Shown: one piece after another, positions 1 through 5,358 of the stretch | Numbering within the stretch: the first letter of the stretch is position 1 | How the letters are laid out: each line of letters starts with the position of its first letter | Assembly: GCA_021796315.1 (NCBI GenBank) | Contig: JAJYOH010000313.1 | Coordinates: 1-7,078 of the forward strand | Direction: 5' to 3' | DNA: 7,078 nt | Source: Chloroflexota bacterium | Lineage (GTDB): Bacteria > Chloroflexota > Anaerolineae > Anaerolineales > Villigracilaceae | The notes under the pieces: generated by a model | Database searches by the model: none | What the model was told of the DNA's origin: nothing | Seen by the model: the letters and a program-made list of their open reading frames with translations, nothing else | Position numbers and translations under genes: made by a program

Positions 1-136
1 TCAATGGAACGGGCAAATCAATTGGCATAGGTGGATGGACGTTATCCACATCCAAAATACGACGTAAAGCAATCCCAAGCTCACGTGCAAAAGCGTTGAT
101 CCGCTCTTCTTCAGTTAAATTTAAGGCAGTTTCCAT
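1..136 (-). CDS. Small hypothetical protein, 3' end beyond the window
   Basis: An open frame starts with ATG at 136-134 and runs off the left edge after 45 codons without a stop. It begins METALNLTEEERINAFAREL and continues with a helix-like stretch (GIALRRIL), then a proline-rich segment near the edge. The start is supported by GAGG/AGGA on the minus strand (140-144) about 4 nt before the ATG, and by a palindrome 20-40 nt upstream that could be an operator. The early part is acidic and probably alpha-helical. I see no signal peptide, membrane segment or catalytic motif. I do not recognise the family and assign no function. It is transcribed away from everything else in the window. Its reality rests on the ribosome binding site, the ATG and a sensible amino-acid composition. 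Confidence 0.6.
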   Translation of the reverse strand, partial: METALNLTEEERINAFARELGIALRRILDVDNVHPPMPIDLPVPL

Positions 137-154
137 TTTTCCTCACACGATTAT

Positions 155-177
155 GTAATACGATTGAATTGCATTAC
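155..177. promoter_or_regulatory. 23-bp imperfect palindrome, candidate operator
   Basis: GTAATACGATT and AATTGCATTAC flank a central G. Nine of eleven positions pair as an inverted repeat, with perfect GTAAT/ATTAC ends. It lies about 20-40 bp upstream of the minus-strand ATG at 136, and a CATAAT that could be a -10 box sits just on its gene-proximal side. This is the usual position for a dimeric repressor or activator site. The regulator is unknown; autoregulation by the downstream small protein is possible but unproven. Confidence 0.4.
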
Positions 178-263
178 GCAGTACTACAAATTCGCCCAAT
201 ATTTCAGTTGATGCCCACACAGACCTGCAATTTTTTGACACGGCATCCACCGAACGATGAGTT

Positions 264-355
264 AAAACAAAAAGCCCCTTCACGAAGAAGGGGCTTTTCA
301 GTCTGCGTTTCCGGTCTACAGAGACAGTTCTCCCGTCAGCGTACACCTTATGAAT
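264..355 (-). ncRNA. Candidate ~90-nt small RNA or attenuated leader
   Basis: The interval is bounded by a strong promoter on its right and a strong intrinsic terminator on its left, both on the minus strand. No open frame of useful length with a ribosome binding site lies between them. Besides the terminator, a short hairpin is visible in the transcript (GAGA-ACUG-UCUC, extendable by a G-U pair). I could not match it to a riboswitch or known RNA family. It could be a free small RNA, or a leader whose terminator controls read-through into the small gene at 136. I saw no clear antiterminator partner, which favours a free RNA or a decayed element. Confidence 0.3.
270..298 (-). terminator. Rho-independent terminator, possibly bidirectional
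   Basis: AAAAGCCCCTTC (270-281) and GAAGGGGCTTTT (287-298) form a perfect 12-bp stem with a 5-nt loop. On the minus strand the stem is followed by a long U tract (TTTTTGTTTT, ending near 264), so it should work best for leftward transcription. On the plus strand only the four T residues in the stem follow. No plus-strand gene lies upstream that would need it, so it most likely ends a transcript from the promoter at 362-391. Confidence 0.75.
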
Positions 356-361
356 GGCGGC

Positions 362-391
362 ATTTTACGCCCACCTGTCAAAAATTGTCAA
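362..391 (-). promoter_or_regulatory. Sigma70-type promoter, minus strand
   Basis: On the minus strand a perfect -35 TTGACA (391-386) is followed after 18 bp by TAAAAT (367-362). The predicted start of transcription is near 355. Transcription would run leftwards into the intrinsic terminator at 298-270, and if it read through, into the small gene starting at 136. The -35 is consensus and the -10 differs from TATAAT at one position. This was judged by eye and not tested against background. Confidence 0.45.
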
Positions 392-854
392 GAGCGCGCG
401 ATTCTTCTTCTTTTTTTCCTCGAGGAACACGCAAGCGTTGGAATTGGAGTAGAAGTGTTCGCGCTCATACTCCTTGCTCTTGCGTCGCTTGTCATTATGC
501 GGGAGTTGGAACGGGATCTGCAACGCAGCAGCCGGAGAAATACTTAAGCCCTTTGTTCCCAATAGACATAGCGAAACTTATGACTGACAACTCGTAGACA
601 TCCCAACATGAAGGCAAGAGATTCCAAAGCGTCACTTCGAGAAGAATCGAATAGCCGTTGGCAATCTTGAAACGATTCGTCGCTAGTTTTGCGCCGCGCT
701 GCTGGAGCTATCAAGAGAGACCTCCTGTGCGGACGGCTTCTTCTATCATCCATTTCCAACTACTTCTTGGCGTATGATTTATGATCAGCGGACTAAATGT
801 TAGGTGAATTGAAATAACCGATGTCAGCCTGCTGCAAAAACAAGGTTGCCTGTT

Positions 855-884
855 TTGCATCCGTGCTTATTTTTCACATAATAT
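855..884 (+). promoter_or_regulatory. Probable promoter of the AbiEi/AbiEii locus
   Basis: TTGCAT (855-860) is followed after 18 bp by TAATAT (879-884). An overlapping CATAAT gives a 16-bp spacer. Transcription would start near 890, directly before the ATG-TAA at 893-898 and the first conserved AbiEi codons. Such a short leader means the natural start codon of the antitoxin should lie close to 893-898, where no usable one is present. Confidence 0.4.
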
Positions 885-894
885 AAGCATAGAT

Positions 895-1500
895 GTAAAG
901 AGCGAAAAGGACCGCCTTGAGAAAATTCGAGATATTCAAAAAGACCAGAATGGCATCCTGCCCACCTCTGATCTGGCAAGATATGGGATTCCGAGAACAT
1001 ATCTTTCAATTCTGGAGAAAAACGGAGAGATTCAGCGGATTTCCAGAGGCGTCTATTCAGCTGCTAGCTTTATGGTTGATGAGATGGTCGCTCTCCAGTC
1101 AAGATATAAAGGAGCGATCTTCTCTCATGAAACTGCGCTCTATCTTTTAGATCTGACCGATCGTACACCACTATTTTATTCAGTGACCGTGCCGGCCGGA
1201 TATAATGCAACGTCGCTAAAAGCAAGCGGGGCCAAAGTATATTTTGTAAATCGGGATTCGTACCCGTTAGGACTAACCACAACAAAATCACCGCACGGAA
1301 ACCCCATCAAGACCTTTAATCTCGAAAGAACGATCTGCGATGTGTTGCGAAGCAGGAATCACATGGGTGTCCAATTCGTGAACGAAGCCTTGAAAGAATA
1401 CGTGGTACGCAGAGATAGGAATATGGATCAACTGTACGACTATGCCACGCACTTCAGAATCCAGAAAATCGTCAGGGAATATATCGAGTTCCTATTATGA
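895..1500 (+). pseudogene. abiEi: AbiEi-type antitoxin/regulator, start codon lost
   Basis: The frame encodes about 201 residues matching an AbiEi-family (type IV toxin-antitoxin) antitoxin and transcriptional autorepressor. Residues ~4-56 form a winged helix-turn-helix with the family signatures NGILPTSDLARYGI, LEKNGEIQRISRGVY and similar. The C-terminal domain contains FSHETALYLLDLTDR, VTVPAGY, KSPHGNPIKTFNLERTICDVL and RIQKIVREYIEFLL. The frame is open from 808, yet contains no ATG, GTG or TTG before codon 60 (1072). The conserved N-terminus begins at GTA AAG AGC GAA (895), and an ATG two bases earlier (893) runs straight into TAA. A 2-bp insertion after ATG, or GTG mutated to GTA, would explain this. 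Starting at 1072 would drop the whole DNA-binding domain. The stop overlaps the toxin start as ATGA, typical of abiE operons. A rare start such as ATA at 889 cannot be excluded, so it may still be expressed. Confidence 0.7.
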
Positions 1501-1631
1501 GTAAAGCTATGCAGTTCAAAGCCAAAATCAAGAACTTGGCTTTGAGAAATCATATACCTGTCTTGGTGTGGGGAAAAAACAAGAGATCGCAAGATTCGAA
1601 CGGTTTCCCGATGCGGTTTCTTAGAATATAA
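1497..1631 (+). pseudogene. abiEii: AbiEii toxin, 5' remnant only
   Basis: ATG at 1497 overlaps the AbiEi stop (ATGA), the normal coupling of antitoxin and toxin. The frame opens MSKAMQFKAKIKNLA and continues to about residue 21 (HIP), which I recognise as the N-terminus of AbiEii-family nucleotidyltransferase toxins. After that the resemblance ends: instead of the expected helix and the KGG nucleotidyltransferase motif, unrelated residues follow to a stop at codon 45. Full-length AbiEii proteins are roughly 250-300 aa, so the catalytic domain is gone. The break near 1560 suggests a deletion, after which the promoter and start of the RCK/RyR gene follow almost at once. It cannot encode a working toxin. 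Confidence 0.75.
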
Positions 1632-1632
1632 T
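1627..1632 (+). promoter_or_regulatory. -10 box of the RCK/RyR gene
   Basis: A perfect TATAAT lies 25 bp before the ATG at 1657. The matching -35 position (1604-1609, TTTCCC) is weak, so an activator or a non-optimal basal promoter is likely. The box overlaps the last codons of the toxin remnant. Confidence 0.4.
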
Positions 1633-1644
1633 CTGTGATGTTGC

Positions 1645-1649
1645 AGGAG
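1645..1649 (+). promoter_or_regulatory. Ribosome binding site of the RCK/RyR gene
   Basis: AGGAG lies 7 nt before the ATG at 1657 and settles the start of the 596-aa protein. Confidence 0.75.
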
Positions 1650-1656
1650 CGGCAAT

Positions 1657-3447
1657 ATGTCTGGCTTCAAGTTGATTCCTAACGATTACATTCTCAGAAA
1701 ACACCCTGATGTTTCATGGCGTAATTGGCTTCAGATGGTCTGGAACGATATCGAATGGCCAGTTATATTGCTATTGGGTCTTGCGTCGATCGCACTTGGA
1801 TTCATAGGTTTTTCACAATACCCGTCTCCAAGTGGCAACCAACGTTCCTTCTGGGACTCACTATATGGATCATTGCAGCTATTCTCACTGCAAGCAGATT
1901 TCAGCTCCCTTTCGCCAGTTCCTCTTTCCCTTCAAATCGCCCGGTTTCTTTCCCCGGCCTTAGCCGCATACACCCTAGCTCAGGCTTTTATGGTGGTTTT
2001 CAAAGAACAGCTCGAACTTTTCAGACTCGTACGCACTACCAATCATTTTATTATTTGCGGGTTAGGGCAAAAGGGATTGCTATTAACCAAAGACCTTCGG
2101 AAGGCGGATCAGCAGGTGGTGGTCATTGAACAGGACGGTAATAATCCCTATCTGGAAATTTGCCGGGAGTTGGGAGCGATCGCGATCATTGGAAATGCGC
2201 GGGATACCAGAATATTGCTCAAAGCCGGTGTTCGGCAGGCAAAACATTTGATCGCCGTGTGTGGTGAAGATGCAACCAATGTCGAAATAGCGGAGCAGGC
2301 TGAAATCCTTATGCGGGATCGCAGGGGAACATCGCTGGTTTGCACTCTCCATCTGGCGGATCCCTATCTGTGGACGATATTAAGAGAGCGTGAATTCGCG
2401 AGGGAGCAAACCTCACCCATTCGAGTCGAAATGTTCAACGTGTACGACAGCGGTGCGCGTATCCTGCTGCGTGATACTTTTGTTACGCATCGGTCCCCGC
2501 ATTTATTGATTATTGGGATGGGCAGGCTGGCGGAGTATCTGATCGTCCATGCGGCGCGCGAATGGTGTCTGCAAAACAAAGATAAAGAGCGAAGAATAAA
2601 GATCACCATCGTTGATCCCAATGCCGGGGACAGACTCTCAAATCTCAAAGTCCGTTTCCCGTTATTGAAGCAGACATGCGAGTTTGCTTTGGAGGAACAC
2701 AGCCTCAACTGGCCGAAACTAGATGAAACAATCTTTCCAGTGGAAGCAGACAAACAACTCCCATTCACAAATACCTATATTTGTTTCGAGGACTCGACGT
2801 TCGGGCTGCAGACCGGCTTTACTCTCCTGCAATATCTGGAAGACCACAATAAGGAACTGATGATCAGCATGACCGAAGACGTCGGGCTGGCAGCTTTCCT
2901 CAGAGAGACCAACAGCCCCGAGTTTAAGAACATCAGCGCCTTCGGCCTTCTGGAAAATACTTGCAAGATCGAATTGCTGGATGATGGAACACACGAGGCG
3001 TTGGCGCATGTCATCCATGAAGATTATGTAAGACGGGAAACGGAAAAGAAAAAAACAATTAAGGATAATCCAAGCATGGTAAAGTGGAATGAACTTTCGG
3101 AGGAATTAAAGGAATCCAATCGCCGTCAGGCTGATCACATCGGTATCAAGCTCGCCGCGCTCGGATATGGAATTCGACCGTGGCGCGATTACGGAGGGGA
3201 AAAATTCAAGTTCAAGAATGAAGAAATTTTCAAATTGGCAAAGATGGAGCACGAACGCTGGCGTGAGGATAAAGCGCATGAAGGGTGGAAATACGGCACG
3301 CGCGACGACGGACGAAAACTACATCCCGACCTAATTGACTGGGACCATCTGTCTGATGAAGAACGCGCTAAAGATATCGAGACTGTCAAGCTAATCCCGG
3401 GTTTGCTGGCAAGGGCAGGGTTTCAGATTTACAGGATCGAAAAGTAA
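1657..3447 (+). CDS. Membrane-anchored RCK/TrkA-N protein with C-terminal RyR domain
   Basis: A 596-aa protein. Two hydrophobic segments at ~34-52 and ~92-115 flank a re-entrant-like stretch (SLYGSLQLFSLQADF, 68-82), placed like the pore loop of 2TM K+ channels but without TVGYGD. Residues ~130-215 form a TrkA-N/RCK Rossmann domain (IICGLGQKG near 132-140; acidic end of beta-2 in VVIEQD). A second Rossmann unit follows near 282-320 (LLIIGMGRLAE). Residues ~516-594 match the RyR domain found in ryanodine receptors and in prokaryotic signalling proteins: MEHERW (530-535), GWKYG (543-547), a conserved W562 and the ending RAGFQIYRI. Known for the families: RCK domains bind NAD(H), nucleotides or ions, and prokaryotic RyR domains have been proposed as nucleotide-derived ligand sensors in conflict systems. 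Inferred: a membrane-bound ligand sensor rather than a K+ channel. It is monocistronic and converges on the CHAT operon 9 bp away. Confidence 0.85.
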   Translation: MSGFKLIPNDYILRKHPDVSWRNWLQMVWNDIEWPVILLLGLASIALGFIGFSQYPSPSGNQRSFWDSLYGSLQLFSLQADFSSLSPVPLSLQIARFLSPALAAYTLAQAFMVVFKEQLELFRLVRTTNHFIICGLGQKGLLLTKDLRKADQQVVVIEQDGNNPYLEICRELGAIAIIGNARDTRILLKAGVRQAKHLIAVCGEDATNVEIAEQAEILMRDRRGTSLVCTLHLADPYLWTILREREFAREQTSPIRVEMFNVYDSGARILLRDTFVTHRSPHLLIIGMGRLAEYLIVHAAREWCLQNKDKERRIKITIVDPNAGDRLSNLKVRFPLLKQTCEFALEEHSLNWPKLDETIFPVEADKQLPFTNTYICFEDSTFGLQTGFTLLQYLEDHNKELMISMTEDVGLAAFLRETNSPEFKNISAFGLLENTCKIELLDDGTHEALAHVIHEDYVRRETEKKKTIKDNPSMVKWNELSEELKESNRRQADHIGIKLAALGYGIRPWRDYGGEKFKFKNEEIFKLAKMEHERWREDKAHEGWKYGTRDDGRKLHPDLIDWDHLSDEERAKDIETVKLIPGLLARAGFQIYRIEK

Positions 3448-3456
3448 AACGAGAGA

Positions 3457-5358
3457 TTACGAGCTTCGCTTGAGTAAAACCGGGGTTTCATATTCAGGCG
3501 CGCTTTGAAGGCCGTTTTGGATTTTGCCCAACTCGAATGCTTTCTCGATGGTCCTGCCTGCGCCAAGTGCCTGATAAAAGCCGATGGAAAAGGCCATCGC
3601 CGCACCATCGCTAATTCCTTGCTTCATCCCAATCACATAATCAATGTGCTGTGATATGGCTTTTGCCTGCTTCTCAGAATAACAGGCATTTAGAATCACA
3701 CATTTGACTTTTTCGGAAAATTGTTTGAATAAATCTGCCAAAATATTTGCTTCGACCGGTAACGCAGCGCCATCCTCCGACTCAAAAATCAATTGCCCCC
3801 CGACTCCGCCGTGTCCAGAAAAATGGATGATTGAAGCATTGGTGTCTAACAAGGCTCTAGTAATATCTTTGGGGCGCAAAGAAAGTTCTGGCGACTCAAG
3901 AGCGAAGCAATCTTGATTTGGAGACTTTAACAATTCGTCTCTAATCTCGCGAAATTCCTGGCCTAAACGCAAACGTACTTGATCTTTAGGTTCCGCGGCA
4001 AGAAACAATATATGCGTTTGTTTTTCGTCTTGTCCTGTCTTTGGGGGGGTGAAAGATATCATGCCCGACGATGGATGCAATACCGTTTGATCTTTCATTA
4101 TAGACTGTAACCATTCGAGCAATTCATTTCGCGCTTTCTCGCGCTCAGCATCGCTATTTTTAGAATGTCGTATCAAATTTAGATGGCGAATATCAAATGG
4201 CGGTTTTTTGTCCTGATGATAAAGGAATTTATATTTTTTCCCCAATCCATAAGCAAGGCCAGCCAAATAAAAAGCCGTAGGGTCGTTCCAGGACAAGTCA
4301 GCGACAACACAGCCCGCCTCTCGTAATTTTTCTTCAATCACTGCATGCTTGCCGATTCTGGTACCAGGCCTATCCCAATTTGCCTTGTCCCACAGATAGG
4401 TGCTTTTCATACCTGCTTTGTCGATTGATCTTTTTATAATAGCATCAAAAGTATCGCGTCCATCTTCTTCCGGAGAAGTTATGACGAAACACAAAGAAGG
4501 ATCAACAGTGGGAAGCAAGCTTTTAGGCTTGCCCTTAGAAAATTCCTCCAGCAATCTGTTGCTCAAGCCATCTTTCAATACTTTCTCCCCGCCCAACTTC
4601 CCAGGATAAAAGATAATTCTGCGACGAGATAATATTTCTGGTATATTTTTCTCTTCACTTTTTCGTGCGATCAAGATTACTTTCTTTTGCCAGGCGTAGC
4701 TTACACCGGACTCAAATAATACATTTGGTTTAACGTCGCTTAATTCCGCAATGACTACTTCAGTATTCTTGATACCGTAATCAATATCAGTCAAAATGTC
4801 GTCGCCCGTATCATTTCCCAGAGGTTTGTCTGCTCTCTTGCACACTTTATTCATTGATTGGGCAACTTCTTGAACATACTCATAAATGGGCTTGTATTCT
4901 TCTGCGAAAGGCATTACAACAAAGATATTTATTAGATTTTTAGCACCTTCCGCCTCATTGGCTGCTTGGCGAACAATCTTCAAATACTCATCGCGGCTGA
5001 AAGAGTCTCCCTTAGAAGGATATTTTTCCAGATAGTCATAAGCATCCAATTTTAGTAAGCTTCTAGCGACTTCTTGCGATGGATAACCAGTAACCACTAT
5101 AGATTTGGTTTCATCACCACGCTCATTCAGATATCCAATTAACTTCAACCCATCCTCATTGCCTACCTCTTCATCTTTGAGGCGCATATCGGTCACGACA
5201 ACATGAAAAGGAGGATTTTGGCTCTGAATAGACTCCAAAGCACTTTTGTAGCCGGTGACGCTTTTTACGTTAAATTCATCTTTAAGCAAGTCAACCAGCA
5301 ATTCACGCCAATTAGGCTGGTCATCAACAACTAAAACGGAATATCTTTTCTCATCCAT
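3457..5358 (-). CDS. Receiver - two NDT/TIR-like domains - CHAT peptidase fusion
   Basis: A 633-aa protein with no signal peptide or membrane segment, presumably cytoplasmic. Residues 5-~137 are a canonical receiver: acidic pair D12-D13, phospho-acceptor D57, T90 and K112. Residues ~143-273 are a Rossmannoid of the nucleoside 2-deoxyribosyltransferase/TIR-like type (FVVMPF, TEVVIAELSD, PNVLFESGVSYA with E216 at the catalytic-Glu position). Residues ~288-421 are a second, diverged copy (VVADLSWNDPTAFYLAGLAYG) with Leu365 replacing that Glu. Residues ~449-631 are a CHAT caspase-like peptidase beginning ILFLAAEPKDQVRLRLG, with catalytic His516 in HFSGHG and Cys559 in LNACYS, and a conserved end (HIDYVIGM, FYQALGAGRTIEKAF). 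CHAT proteases act as effectors in prokaryotic immunity and cell-death systems; its substrate here is unknown. The start is set by GGGAGA 6-7 nt upstream. The gene overlaps the preceding one by 28 bp, suggesting translational coupling. Phosphorylation-gated proteolysis is inferred. Confidence 0.88.
   Translation of the reverse strand: MDEKRYSVLVVDDQPNWRELLVDLLKDEFNVKSVTGYKSALESIQSQNPPFHVVVTDMRLKDEEVGNEDGLKLIGYLNERGDETKSIVVTGYPSQEVARSLLKLDAYDYLEKYPSKGDSFSRDEYLKIVRQAANEAEGAKNLINIFVVMPFAEEYKPIYEYVQEVAQSMNKVCKRADKPLGNDTGDDILTDIDYGIKNTEVVIAELSDVKPNVLFESGVSYAWQKKVILIARKSEEKNIPEILSRRRIIFYPGKLGGEKVLKDGLSNRLLEEFSKGKPKSLLPTVDPSLCFVITSPEEDGRDTFDAIIKRSIDKAGMKSTYLWDKANWDRPGTRIGKHAVIEEKLREAGCVVADLSWNDPTAFYLAGLAYGLGKKYKFLYHQDKKPPFDIRHLNLIRHSKNSDAEREKARNELLEWLQSIMKDQTVLHPSSGMISFTPPKTGQDEKQTHILFLAAEPKDQVRLRLGQEFREIRDELLKSPNQDCFALESPELSLRPKDITRALLDTNASIIHFSGHGGVGGQLIFESEDGAALPVEANILADLFKQFSEKVKCVILNACYSEKQAKAISQHIDYVIGMKQGISDGAAMAFSIGFYQALGAGRTIEKAFELGKIQNGLQSAPEYETPVLLKRSS

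Larger units (their letters stand above)
137..894. other. Long intergenic stretch without a convincing protein gene
   Basis: Apart from the palindrome, the minus-strand promoter, the terminator and the promoter before the AbiEi frame, I see nothing gene-like here. The open frames present are short, lack ribosome binding sites, have shuffled-looking compositions and read across the terminator or each other. No tRNA-like T-loop or rRNA segment was seen. Part of 610-700 resembles low-information intergenic sequence found between bacterial genes, but I cannot assign it to a repeat family. With the decayed toxin-antitoxin genes to its right, the whole stretch looks like eroded accessory DNA. Confidence 0.5.

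Noticed and set aside
350..547. Plus-strand open frame of 65 codons with a hydrophobic stretch
   Set aside because: There is no ribosome binding site before its ATG, it overlaps the minus-strand promoter, and I recognise no family. The hydrophobic run alone is weak evidence for a membrane peptide.
169..597. Plus-strand open frame of 142 codons
   Set aside because: It reads straight through the terminator hairpin, has no ribosome binding site, and its composition (many Arg, Ser, Cys, Thr) looks like a random frame.
544..759. Minus-strand open frame of 71 codons
   Set aside because: Arg/Ser-rich random-looking composition and no recognised motif. A GGAAATGG start context exists, but no good Shine-Dalgarno is at the right distance.
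917..1150. Plus-strand open frame starting with TTG after AAAAGGA
   Set aside because: The ribosome-site-like AAGGA is suggestive, but the frame is a +1 shadow of the AbiEi winged helix, whose conserved residues lie in the other frame.
1072..1500. ATG at 1072 as the true AbiEi start
   Set aside because: It would remove the winged helix-turn-helix that is clearly encoded in frame upstream, and no ribosome binding site precedes it. It remains possible only as a truncated product.
1566..1622. Short alternative frame ending FERFPDAVS that could be the 3' end of another gene
   Set aside because: About 20 codons with no recognisable family and no matching AbiEii C-terminus; too little to call.
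3457..3475. Weak hairpin near the end of the CHAT gene as a terminator
   Set aside because: The complementarity is interrupted, it lies inside coding sequence and no convincing T run follows.
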